Below are positions 1 to 9,600 of a DNA stretch of 64,000 nucleotides, piece after piece; positions within the stretch are counted from its first letter, which is position 1, and each line of letters begins with the position of its first letter. The stretch is from Thecamonas trahens ATCC 50062 (taxonomy: Eukaryota > Apusozoa > Apusomonadida > Apusomonadidae). The translations under genes were made by a program, and so were the position numbers. Below the pieces are notes generated by a model, which worked only from the letters and a program-made list of their open reading frames with translations, was not told where the DNA came from and did not search any database. The stretch is from positions 181,505 through 245,504 of the forward strand of contig NW_013657633.1 of assembly GCF_000142905.1 (NCBI RefSeq), in the 5' to 3' direction.

Positions 1-22
1 ATGGAGCTGCTTCGGAATGGTA

Positions 23-23
<1 letters not shown>

Positions 24-53
<30 letters not shown>
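24..53. repeat. 30-base G homopolymer
   Basis: An uninterrupted run of G follows ATGGTAC at positions 17-23. GTAC is the usual intron start in this window, and a CTAG at 119-122 directly precedes an open stretch in frame with the P450. A tiny first exon (ATG only, phase 0) followed by a G-rich intron is therefore possible, but unproven. Confidence 0.6.
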
Positions 54-134
54 CGGAGCGACAGGCGCGTGCGGTGCGGGGGGAGGGGGATGGTGGCAGC
101 TAGGGAGCACATCGCACTCTAGTTTTGGCTTGGT

Positions 135-1781
135 ATGGAGGTGGGCGGCTTTGTGACGGTGGCTGGACTCGTTTGGGCTGTGGTGTACCTGGCGGTTGGA
201 CTGGCTCTCGCCGTCTTGGCTCTCTACCTGTACTTGCAGTATGTGTGGAGAGTGGGCAAACGGCTGGCTGTTCCGCTGCTCCCGCCGCGGTTCCCGCTCG
301 GATCGGCGGCGATCTTCTCGGATCTGGCAAGGGCTGGCGGAAGGCGACGTGAGTTCAACCTCTTCCGCCATCTGCATCACGTCTTTCTCAATCCGCGTGA
401 GTGGCTCGTAGATCTGCATCTTGACGAGACTGCCGAGCGTGATGCTCGCGGCGCGCCGCGCGCCATCCAGCTGTACTTTGCCACGCGGTCCATGCTTGTG
501 CTGCGGACGCGCGAAGATCTGCAGGTCATGCTGGGGAGCAAGGCATGCGCTGGGCGGATTGTGTCGGCCATTGGCAACGAGATCTTCCGCCAAAAGGGTA
601 TTGTCTTTATCTCGGACATGCCCAAGTGGAAGGTCCATCGGTCTGCAGCACTGCGGGGCCTCCTTCGCCCCTCATTTCTCAAGCGCCTGTTTGCGACATC
701 GATGGTGCCGGTGGCGGATGACTTTGTGGCTCACGTTGAGGCGAGCGGCACGGTGTTTGACGTTGCAGACCTCTCGGCGCTTACTCTTGAGATCATCGGC
801 GAGGCCGCGCTCTCGCTCTGCCTCTGCTCATTCCCGCGAGCCTCACTCAAGGGCGGCACCGGCGCAAAAAGCGACGATCTGGCGTCTCTAGCCGCGTTCC
901 GTGACTCTGTTCACGGCATTCTCCGCGGGCTCACTCTTCTGGGCACCAAGCCGGGCCTGCTCCTTCCGTTCTATTCGGCCGAGCGGGCCAAGGTCCAGGC
1001 GGCGTCGCGAGTTATGATGGAGTTTATGGAGGCGTTCATCGCGCAGCGCAAGGCGGCACGGGCGAACGGGAGCCACGCCACGCCGTCGGGCGAACCGGAC
1101 TTTCTGGATATTCTGCTCGAGTCGGCCGAGGCCGAGGAAGCCGACAGCGTCGCAGGTGAGGCGCACTTTACCCATGCCGACATTGCGTACACGCTGCAGG
1201 ACATGATGATTGCTGGGCATGAGACGACATCGCACACGCTCGCATGGGCCCTCTTCTTCCTTGCGCAGGATCGTGAGCTCCAGGAGCGGGTGGCGAACGA
1301 GGTGGTGGGGGCGTGGGGCCCGGACGGCGAGCCCGAGTACGCCTCGCTTGCCTCGCTCGACCTCGTCCAGGCCGTGATCAAGGAGACGCTGCGGCTGCGG
1401 CCGACGGTGCCGTCGCTGATGCGGCGGACGCTCGAGGATACCGAGATCAACGGGCTGGCGGTACCCGCCGACACCGTCATTATGGGTGCACCGTACACGC
1501 TCGGCCTGGATCCGGACGAGTACCCGTCGCCCGAGACCTTTGACGCCGACCGCTGGCTGGCAAATCCGGGTCTCAAGCTCCCGTTTGTCTTTGGCGCCGG
1601 TCCACGCTCATGCATCGGTGAGCGGATGGCAATGATTGAGGCCAAGCTCGCGCTCAGTGTCTTTGTCCGCGCTTTTGCCTTTACCCTCATCACTCCGCCG
1701 GACGACGTCGACATGTTCCAATCGATCACCATGTGCCCGCATCCCAAGCTCGAGCTCTCAGTCTCTCGGCGTGTGGTGTGA
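135..1781 (+). CDS. Cytochrome P450, membrane-anchored
   Basis: A 548-residue P450 monooxygenase: a haem-thiolate enzyme that inserts oxygen using electrons from a reductase, normally on the ER surface. A hydrophobic segment at about residues 8-35 is the N-terminal membrane anchor, followed by a proline-rich hinge (LLPPRFPLG). The I-helix oxygen-binding motif is AGHETT at 360-365, the K-helix ExxR is E417-R420, and the haem loop FGAGPRSCIG runs from 486 with the axial cysteine at 493. All signature residues are present and the length is normal, so the enzyme should be active. The ATG at 135 is the first in frame. An in-frame TAG lies at 120-122, which could instead be the end of a 5' intron. 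The substrate cannot be told from sequence; the style is closer to CYP4/CYP97-like microsomal P450s than to soluble bacterial ones. Confidence 0.93.
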   Translation: MEVGGFVTVAGLVWAVVYLAVGLALAVLALYLYLQYVWRVGKRLAVPLLPPRFPLGSAAIFSDLARAGGRRREFNLFRHLHHVFLNPREWLVDLHLDETAERDARGAPRAIQLYFATRSMLVLRTREDLQVMLGSKACAGRIVSAIGNEIFRQKGIVFISDMPKWKVHRSAALRGLLRPSFLKRLFATSMVPVADDFVAHVEASGTVFDVADLSALTLEIIGEAALSLCLCSFPRASLKGGTGAKSDDLASLAAFRDSVHGILRGLTLLGTKPGLLLPFYSAERAKVQAASRVMMEFMEAFIAQRKAARANGSHATPSGEPDFLDILLESAEAEEADSVAGEAHFTHADIAYTLQDMMIAGHETTSHTLAWALFFLAQDRELQERVANEVVGAWGPDGEPEYASLASLDLVQAVIKETLRLRPTVPSLMRRTLEDTEINGLAVPADTVIMGAPYTLGLDPDEYPSPETFDADRWLANPGLKLPFVFGAGPRSCIGERMAMIEAKLALSVFVRAFAFTLITPPDDVDMFQSITMCPHPKLELSVSRRVV

Positions 1782-1867
1782 TGAGCAACATAAAGCCATT
1801 GTCTGATGTCTGAGTGATCCTCTTCAAAGTCAGGTCGCCCGATCTGGGAGTTGGGGACGGGCGGGGG

Positions 1868-1890
1868 CGAAGGGGGGGGGGGGGGGGGGG
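1868..1890. repeat. G homopolymer upstream of ARL3
   Basis: About 20 consecutive G bases just before the first recognisable ARL3 codons. It probably lies inside the intron that separates the ARL3 start codon from the rest of the gene. Length is unreliable in such tracts. Confidence 0.6.
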
Positions 1891-1923
1891 CTTGTTCGGC
1901 GGGTGTTGGTGGCGGGCGAACAG

Positions 1924-2481
1924 GGCCTGCTCTCGATGCTGCGGAAGCTGAAGAAGACCGATAAGGAGGTGCGTATTCTGCTGCTGGGGCTGGACAATGC
2001 AGGGAAGACGTCCATTCTCAAGAAGCTGGCCAAGGAGGACATCTCGCACACGATGCCGACGCAGGGCTTCCATGTCAAGTCGATCCAGCAGGAGAGCTTC
2101 AAGCTCAACGTGTGGGACATTGGCGGGCAGCGGACCATCCGGCCGTACTGGCGCAACTACTTTGACAACTGTGACGCACTGGTCTACGTCATCGACTCGG
2201 CGGACGAGCGGCGGCTGGAGGAGACCGGTTTTGAGCTCAACGAGCTGCTGGAGGAGGACACGCTGTCAGGCATCCCGCTCCTGCTCTTTGCGAACAAGCA
2301 GGATCTCATTTCTGCCCTCGACCCGGCAGACATTGCTGACGGCCTCAACCTCTACGCCATCCGCGATCGCCAATGGCAGATCCAGGCGTGCTCGGCCAAG
2401 ACCGGAGACGGTCTGGAGGAGGGCATGAAGTGGGTTGTCGACTCTATTAGCTCGGGCTCGGGTGCGGGGCCGTCGTCTTAA
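1924..2481 (+). CDS. ARL3: ARL3-type small GTPase, first exon not found
   Basis: An Arf-family GTPase that in other flagellates releases lipidated cargo from UNC119/PDE6D carriers inside the cilium. Visible motifs are P-loop GLDNAGKTS, switch I PTQGF, switch II WDIGGQR, NKQD and the SAK-type G5 motif. Flanking signatures (LLSMLRKLK at the N-terminus, IRPYWRNYF after switch [17 protein letters not shown] near the end) are those of ARL3 rather than ARL1/2/8. The family begins Met-Gly-Leu-Leu-Ser. Here GLLS is preceded by ...AACAG, a good 3' splice site, and no in-frame ATG lies between the last stop and this point. The coding region is therefore annotated from 1924 as a second exon. The initiator exon is probably a bare ATG and is hidden in or beyond the G tract at 1868-1890. 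Confidence 0.88.
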   Translation, partial: GLLSMLRKLKKTDKEVRILLLGLDNAGKTSILKKLAKEDISHTMPTQGFHVKSIQQESFKLNVWDIGGQRTIRPYWRNYFDNCDALVYVIDSADERRLEETGFELNELLEEDTLSGIPLLLFANKQDLISALDPADIADGLNLYAIRDRQWQIQACSAKTGDGLEEGMKWVVDSISSGSGAGPSS

Positions 2482-2733
2482 GCTGGACCAGCAACCGTGT
2501 ACCGTGTACCATGTACCATGTAGAGGAGCAAGCTAAAGTCAAGCCAAGTCGGCGCGGCAAGCCGCCAACCAAGCGAGCCGCCAAACCTAAGCGAGCCGCC
2601 AAACCCAGGCGAGCCATCAGCCCAATCGCCGCCGAAGGCCACTCACCCGCACAATGATGGGCCCACGCACCCTACCCACACAGCCACAGGCCACACGGCC
2701 ACGCACCCCTCTCTTCCGACTCATCCCTCAGTT

Positions 2734-4767
2734 ATGGCATCCCCGTCGTCTGTTCGGGAGGAAGAGTCACCGCTCATGCGCAAGACTGTCCGTGTCCCCT
2801 TCTACTTTCCCGCCGACGCCAAAGTAGGCACCGGGACTGGAGAAGGAGCTGGGGAGGGAGCTGGGGCGGGAGAGAGCAACGTGGCTGACGTCGTCCTTGC
2901 TGGCTCGTTTGATGGATGGAGTGGCCGGATTCCGCTGACCCTGGAAGGGAGACACTATGAGACATCGCTGACGCTCCGGCCGGGCATCTACTCGTACAAG
3001 TTTGTGGTCAATGGCAAGTGGACGCTCGCGCCGCATCAGGCGACGGTGGTGGACGAGAACGGGCACGTGAACCACTGCATCAGCGTGACACTGCCGAGCA
3101 GCTCGTCGACGTCGTTGGAGAGCATGGTGCCGGCGCATTTGCAGGTGGCAACGGCGCCGGCAGGGTCGGCGACAACGTCGACGTACAACACGCCCGCGGC
3201 GTCCCCGAACCCCTCGGCGTACGACATGAGCGAAGAAAACGATGAGGAGCTGTCGGACTTTGGCTCGGACGTGGACGAGCTGGCCACCAGCCTGGCGTCG
3301 GTCACCCACCCACTGGTCATCCACGGTGGGCCGGCGTATGGGTCGGCGATTCTGCAGAACCAGTTGCTGCTCGATGGGGTCTTCCGCGTCGACAACTCGA
3401 ACGAGGCCAAGGCCGGCGAGCGCAAGCTGGTCTTGGCCATGGTCGGCCTGCCGGCGCGTGGCAAGTCATTTATTGCGCAAAAGCTGCAAAGGTACCTAAA
3501 GTGGATCGGGTTTGAGACCAAGATCTTCAACAACGGCATGTATCGCCGCGACAACATCGGCTCGTACCTCTCGCACGACTTTTTCCGGGCCGACAACCGC
3601 GACGGCGTCGAAGCGCGGTCGCGAATGGCGCGGATGGCGCTGGCGGACATGTGCGCGTGGTTTGCCGAGGACCCCAAGCACCACATTGGCATTCTCGACG
3701 CCACCAACTCGACCCGAGCGCGGCGCAAGTTTGTGGTCAACTACCTCAAGACGCCGTCAACGTTCTCGGTCAAGGTTGTGTTTATCGAAGTCATCTGCAA
3801 CCGGCCTGAGGTCATCAAGCGCAACGTGCTGCACAAGCACAAGTTCTCGCCCGACTACGCCGGGATGACCGAGGACGAGGCCGTGTCAGACTTTACCGAG
3901 CGCATTGCCCACTACGAGGCGGCGTACGAGCCAGTTCAGGAGCGGTCCGTCTCGTTCATTCGGCTCTTTGACGTCGGACGCGAGACGCAGACCAACCGGA
4001 TCAAGGGCTACCTCCCGACCAAGATCGTGTTCTTCCTCATGAACATGCACATTGTCCAGCGGCCGATCTACCTCTCGCGCCACGGCGAGTCCGAGTTTAA
4101 CCGGCAAGACCGGATCGGCGGCGACTCGCCGCTCACTCTTTCGGGCCTCAAGTATGCCGAGGCGCTCGGCGAGTGGATGGAGAAGGAGACCGACCACGAC
4201 ACCTCGGGCTACCTCCGCGACCTCGACTCGGACCTCATCATTTTTACCTCGACCATGGTGCGGACCATCCAGTCGGCGGAGAAGATCAAGTGCGCCCAGC
4301 TGCTGCGATGGAAGGCGCTCGAGGAGATCTCGGTCGGCATCTGCGACGGCATGACGCCTGCCGAGTTTGAGGCGACGTACCCCGACGAGTACGCCGCCCG
4401 CATCGCCGACAAGCTCCGCTACCGCTACCCGCGTGGCGAGGGCTACGAAGATCTCATTGCCCGCCTCGAGCCGGTCATCTTTGAGCTCGAGCGCCAGGTC
4501 CTTCCGGTCCTGGTCATCGGCCACCAGGCCGTCCTCCGCTGCCTTTACGGCTACCTCATGGGCTTGGACATCGAGGAGGTCCCCCACACCCCCATCCCGC
4601 TCCACACCGTCATCCGTCTTGTCCCGCGCGCCTACGGCACAGAGGAGACCCGCACGCTCCTGCACCCGCTCGACAACGCGGACGACCACGAGTCCGGCTC
4701 GCTCCGCGCCGAGCCGTCGCCGCTGGCCTCGGCAGCGTCAAGCGACACCTCGCCGCTGGGATCGTAG
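2734..4767 (+). CDS. PFKFB: Bifunctional 6-phosphofructo-2-kinase/fructose-2,6-bisphosphatase with N-terminal glycogen-binding domain
   Basis: Makes and degrades fructose-2,6-bisphosphate, the allosteric switch between glycolysis and gluconeogenesis. At 677 residues it is longer than the animal enzymes (about 470) because of an added N-terminus. Residues about 17-118 form an AMPK-beta/CBM48-like carbohydrate-binding module (VVLAGSFDGW, YSYKFVVNGKW). A low-complexity linker follows, then the kinase with Walker A GLPARGKS at 238-245. The phosphatase has its phosphohistidine motif RHGE at 449-452 and the second catalytic histidine in GHQ at 597. Both active sites look intact, so the enzyme should do both reactions. 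Plant homologues carry a different (CBM20-type) starch-binding N-terminus; the CBM48-like version here suggests direct sensing or docking on glycogen. A TATAAAC follows the stop by about 20 bases. Confidence 0.95.
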   Translation: MASPSSVREEESPLMRKTVRVPFYFPADAKVGTGTGEGAGEGAGAGESNVADVVLAGSFDGWSGRIPLTLEGRHYETSLTLRPGIYSYKFVVNGKWTLAPHQATVVDENGHVNHCISVTLPSSSSTSLESMVPAHLQVATAPAGSATTSTYNTPAASPNPSAYDMSEENDEELSDFGSDVDELATSLASVTHPLVIHGGPAYGSAILQNQLLLDGVFRVDNSNEAKAGERKLVLAMVGLPARGKSFIAQKLQRYLKWIGFETKIFNNGMYRRDNIGSYLSHDFFRADNRDGVEARSRMARMALADMCAWFAEDPKHHIGILDATNSTRARRKFVVNYLKTPSTFSVKVVFIEVICNRPEVIKRNVLHKHKFSPDYAGMTEDEAVSDFTERIAHYEAAYEPVQERSVSFIRLFDVGRETQTNRIKGYLPTKIVFFLMNMHIVQRPIYLSRHGESEFNRQDRIGGDSPLTLSGLKYAEALGEWMEKETDHDTSGYLRDLDSDLIIFTSTMVRTIQSAEKIKCAQLLRWKALEEISVGICDGMTPAEFEATYPDEYAARIADKLRYRYPRGEGYEDLIARLEPVIFELERQVLPVLVIGHQAVLRCLYGYLMGLDIEEVPHTPIPLHTVIRLVPRAYGTEETRTLLHPLDNADDHESGSLRAEPSPLASAASSDTSPLGS

Positions 4768-4988
4768 CTTGCGCTGCGCACATTGACTGCTATAAACTCA
4801 ACGTTGCTTGGCTGGCCGAGTGAGTTCGCTTTTATCACACCGGTTTGGGCTTGTCGCAAGCCAGCCAACATGACCGGCCTGCCGGGCCAGCTTCGGATGT
4901 TGTCGATCTCGAGCACAGCGAGTGCAGGTGGAGGAGAGGGAGTGCAGATGGAGAGAGAATCGCAGGAGGCGATGTAAGCGAGAGGGCC

Positions 4989-5436
4989 TTACGACTCGTA
5001 CTCGTACTCGTACTCGGCGCTGGCCTCCTCGTACTCGTCCGAGTCGGCATCCGAGTCGACGTACTCGTCCGAGTCGGCGTACTCGTAGCTGTAGTTGCCA
5101 ACCTCGGCATCCACGGCACGCTTGTGAGCAGCAACGACCTCGTCGTCATCATCGCAGCAGCCGCGCTTGGCGAGGAAGTACGCACCGACGAAAACGAGAA
5201 TGGCAACAATGACGATGCCCACGAGCAGAATGATCCCATCCTCATTGTCCAGTCCAAGCGTCTCAGCCCGGGCAGGCGCCACACAGAGTGCCGCAGCAAG
5301 AGCAAGACTCTATGTCCAAAGCCCACCGTCCAGACGATGCCAACGACCACGACCATGACCACGACCACGACCATGACCACGACCACGATTCCACGACCAT
5401 GACCACGACCACGATTACGACCACGACCACGACCAT

Positions 5437-5472
<36 letters not shown>

Positions 5473-5534
5473 AACCACGACCACATGTACCGAGAGCCCC
5501 CCGCCACCAACCAGAAAGAGCGAGCAAACAGCAT
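4989..5534 (-). CDS. Small single-pass membrane protein with acidic tyrosine-rich tail (two exons)
   Basis: No known family is recognised. The proposed structure is exon 1 at 5534-5491 and exon 2 at 5307-4989, with an intron from GTACAT to ATAGAG, giving 120 residues. The join yields a classical signal peptide (MLFARSFWL..., then LALAAALCVAPARA). After a short ectodomain comes a transmembrane helix (GIILLVGIVIVAILVFVGAYF), then basic residues and CC, a likely palmitoylation site. The cytoplasmic tail is dominated by Asp, Glu, Ser and Tyr (DSDEYVDSDADSDEYEE, ending EYEYEYES). A second splice choice (GTGGCG donor at 5507, acceptor before 5309) also keeps frame. Exon 2 alone has no ATG and is preceded by an in-frame TAG at 5310-5312, which forces an intron. 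The tail could be a tyrosine-phosphorylation platform, which is inference. Confidence 0.62.
5343..5480. repeat. Hexamer repeat (CCACGA/CCATGA) inside an intron
   Basis: Roughly 23 copies of a six-base unit, mostly ACCACG with ACCATG variants, fill most of the intron of the minus-strand gene at 4989-5534. The array is open in several frames, so apparent long ORFs across it are artefacts. Confidence 0.85.
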
Positions 5535-6616
5535 GATGAGAAAAAGGGCAAGTGAGTGGGTGGTAGCAAGCAGAGTAGCTATGTCATATTCCCTTCCCCC
5601 TTCCCCTTACCCCCTTCCCCCTTCCCCCTTCCCCCTCCCCCCCCTTCCCCACCTTCCCCCTGCAAACACCCGCACCGACCACTGTTCGTTCCCTCTCGCT
5701 ACCCACGCTGCCGCTCTCTCCCCCCCCCCCCTGCCACCGGCCACCAGTACCACCCTCCCCCCTCCTCCCTCCCCCTCCTCCCCTCCTCTACTACTGCCAC
5801 TGTACATACCGCAGTAGTGAACATTGTAAATGTGTGGGGAGAGTGATGTGGAAGTGAGCCAGTAGGTGCGTCGGCACTGGCATGGTAGTGCATGTAACCC
5901 GGGGAGGGGAAGGGAGAGTGTCTTCCGGGGGGAGGAGGAGGCGAAAACGATACGGCTGAGGGAAGGAATGGTGGAGGGCGGGTGAAAAGCGGAGAGTCGT
6001 TGGGGGATTTTTTTGGCGGGGGGGCGGGGGAGGGGGAGGGGGAGGGAGGGGGAGCGTATCCCCTCCCCGATTCCCCTTGTTGGAGGGTGGGGAGGGGGCT
6101 AAACTGGGGATAAGGAACGGGGGGACGGGGGGGGAGGGAGGGAGGGAGGGAGGGAGGGGGGTAGCATCTTTATCGTCATCGTCACTATCGCCATTGTCAT
6201 TATCATCGTCGTCGCCGTGGCTGTCCTTGTCGTCGTCACGTCAAACCGTCGGGTAGCATAGTGGTCGTCATGGTCGCTATCGCTGTCATTGCCATCAACA
6301 TCGTCGTCGTCGTCGTTGTTATCATCTTCATCATCGTCTTCGCCGCCATCATCATCGTTGTCGCCAACATCAAGCTTCTCACGCCATCGCCCACGTGTAA
6401 CGGCAGTCACATGGGAAGTCGGAGCGAGGCGACCGACGACCACCTTCCACACACACACACACCGCCACAACGACACACCGACACAGAGACAAAGACAGAG
6501 ACAAAGACAGACACACCTCACACACACACACACACACACACCACCACCACCACCACCACCACCACCACCACCGCACCACCACCACCACCACCGCATACCT
6601 GTCATTTACGTTGGCT
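5535..6616. repeat. Intergenic block of simple repeats
   Basis: No gene is supported here. Contents in order: C-rich tract (5586-5800), G-rich tracts including GGGA repeats (6000-6160), an imperfect TCG/TCA/ATC triplet region (6165-6370), CA dinucleotides (6448-6462 and 6518-6540) and a CCA array (6541-6593) ending just before the myosin start. ORFs over this block are repeat translations (poly-V, poly-T, poly-P) without codon bias. Confidence 0.8.
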
Positions 6617-9600
6617 ATGGCCGCAAGCTCGTCGTCGTCGTCGGGCGAGGCCGAGGTTGTTTGGATTCCCGACGTGGAGAAGGGGTATGTGCTTGCGAGT
6701 GCCGAGACCCATCCTGATGAAGCGGACGAGTACCTTGTGCGGAGGCTTGGGAAGCAGTACGAGCGAGAGGATCCTGTGGCGATGGCCAAGAGCAAGACGT
6801 ATCCGCGGAATCCTGAGACTCAAGATGGCGTGCCGGACAACACCCAGCTGATGCACCTGCACGAGGCCTCGCTGCTGCACAATCTTGGGGCGCGGTATGC
6901 CAACGACATCATCTACACGTACACGGCGTACATTCTCATCGCCGTCAACCCGTACAAGTCGTTGCCCATCTACTCGCCCGAGACGCTCAACTCGTACCAG
7001 GGCAAGGCCATCGGCGTTCTCCCGCCGCACGCCTACGCGGTGGCCGACCGTGCGTACCGGTCGATGAAGGCATCAGGCGCATCGCAGTCGATCATCATTT
7101 CGGGCGAGTCCGGCGCCGGCAAGACCGAGACCGCAAAGATTGCCATGCGGTATCTGGCGGCGACGGGCGGGACCCACTCGGGCGTCTCGATGGGCTCGCT
7201 CGAGTCGCGGATCATTGCGGCCAACCCGATTCTGGAGGCGTTTGGTAATGCCAAGACGCTGCGGAACGACAACTCGTCGCGGTTCGGCAAGTTTACCAAG
7301 ATCCTGTTTGACGCTGGGGCTCACGTGTGCGGCGCGTCGATTGTGACGTATCTGCTGGAAAAGTCGCGGATTGTGCAGCAAGCCGGGGGCGAGCGCAACT
7401 ATCACGTCTTCTACCAGCTTCTCGCTGGAGCGAGCGAGGAGGAGGCGGCGCGGTGGAAGGTAGCGGGCATGGGCCCGGACGACTTTCACTACACCAACCA
7501 GTCTGGCTGCTCGACGCTCGACGACGTCGACGACGGTGCCGAGTTCCTCGCCATGCGGCAGGCGATGGTGGAGCTTGGCTTTGACAACGAGCCTGTGGAG
7601 GACATTTTCCGGATTGTGGCAGGCCTCCTCCACCTCGGCAACGTGACCTTTGCCGAGGCGCGCGGCTCGTCGGGCGGAGTGCGGATCGGCGACAGTGCGG
7701 CGCTCGCCGCCGCCGCCGAGCTCCTGGCTGTGCCGGAGGACGCGCTCGGGGCGCGGCTGTGCACGCGAACGATTGTGACGCGCGGCGAGACGTTCACCAA
7801 GCCGCTCTCGGAGCAGGAGGCTGTGTACTCGCGCGACGCTCTGGCTAAGCTCGTGTATGCGCGGGTGTTTGACTACCTGGTGGCGGTCATCAACGAGAGC
7901 CTGACCGGGAGCGAGTCACTCTCGTTCATCGGTGTCCTCGACATCTACGGCTTTGAGTACTTTGAGGACAACTCGTTTGAGCAGCTTTGCATCAATCTGG
8001 CGAACGAGAAGCTGCAGCAGCACTTTAACCACCAAGTTCTCCGGCAAGAGCAGGAGATTTACGACCGCGAGGGCATTGTGTGCAAGAAGATCGAGTTTGT
8101 GGACAACCAGGACGTGATCGACCTCATCGAGAAGGGCATTCTTCCGACGCTCGACGAGGAGGTGCGGCTGCCGCGCGGCTCGCCGCAGGGCTTTTGCTCC
8201 AAGGTCCACTCGGGCCACTCGAGCTCAAAGCGGCTGGGGCGGCCCAAGCCGTCGCGGACGTCAAAGGTCCGGCTGACGGCCGACGAGGGCTTTGTCATCA
8301 AGCACTTTGCAGGCGAGGTGACCTACAACGCGGCGTCGTTCCTGGACAAGAACAACGATGCGCTCAACCCGGATCTTGCCGCAATTGTGGGCTCGTCGGG
8401 CCTGGGGCTCATGGGCGAGCTGTTTTCGGAGGAGGCCAAGGGCGAGAGCGGAAGCGGAAGCGGGCGGCGGTCGCGGCGCAAGGCGTCTGTGGGATCCAAG
8501 TTTGTCAAGCAGCTCGGCGAGTTGATGACGGACCTCGAGGCGACAGACTCGCACTTTGTGCGGTGCCTCAAGCCCAACTCGGTCAAAAAGAGCGGGGTGT
8601 ACGACGGAAAAATGGTGCTCGACCAGCTGCGGTGCTCGGGAATGCTCGAGGCGCTGCTGCTGATGCACGAGGGCTTCCCGACCCGGTGCCCGTACGAGGT
8701 TCTCTACGACCGATACAAGGACGTGGTGCCACCGGTCATTGCGGCGCTCGACTCTGCGTCGTTCTGCGAGGCGCTGTTCATGGCGCTCGAGGTGGACGCG
8801 TCCGAGTTCCAGCTCGGCATCACCAAGGTGTTCTTCCGGGCAGGCCGGCTGGCGTTTCTGGACGAGCTCCGTGGATCCGAGTACACGCAGCTGGCGGACG
8901 ACATTGCGGAGAAGGTTGTCCGGTGGCTTGCGGCGAAGCGGATGAAGCGGGTGATCAACGCAATGCGGGCGTCGCTGCGAATGTCGACGCGGCTTGCCCA
9001 GCGGGCGGCGGGCGCCAAGCTTGCCGGCGCGTTTGGCGCCGTGTACCTGCTGGCCTCCTCGTTGCTGCCGGCGGCGAAGCGAACGCAGGCCGGGCTTGCG
9101 GCAGCGAAGATCCAGGCAACGTACAAGGCGTACAAGGCGCGGGCGGCGTTTGTGGCCAAGCGCAAGGCGGCGGTGGCAATCCAAGCCATTGCGCGCGGCA
9201 TGCTGGTCTACCGCGAGTACGGCCCGATTCTCGCGCAGCGTGCGGCGGAGCGCGCGGCAGCGGCAGCAGCGGCGGCGGCGGAGCTCGAGGCGCTGCGGGC
9301 CGAAGAGCGGCAGCTGCGGATTGCAGCCGAGAAGCAGCGGCTGGAGGTGGAGCGCGCGGCGGCAGCCGAGCGGGCGCGCGTGGCAGAGGAGAAGCGCGCC
9401 CGGGAGGCGGCAGCGGCCGAGGCCGAGGCGTCTGCCGAGGTCCGGGCTGAGGTCGAGGCGGCGTTTGCTGAAAAGCTGGCGGCAATGGAGGCCGAGCGCG
9501 AGGCCGAGCGGGCGGCCGAGGCTGAGCGGGCGCAGGCAGAGAAGGGCGCACTGGCGGCCATGGAGGCCAAGCTTGCAGAGCTGGCATCGCAGGTGCAGGC

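Noticed and set aside
5263-5569. Long Val/Ser/Trp or Thr/His-rich ORFs on both strands over the hexamer array
   Set aside because: They are translations of a six-base repeat inside an intron, have no domains, and conflict with a better-supported spliced gene.
8261-9184. Minus-strand ORFs of about 300 residues inside myosin
   Set aside because: Arg/His-rich mirror frames caused by third-position GC bias opposite a well-supported gene.
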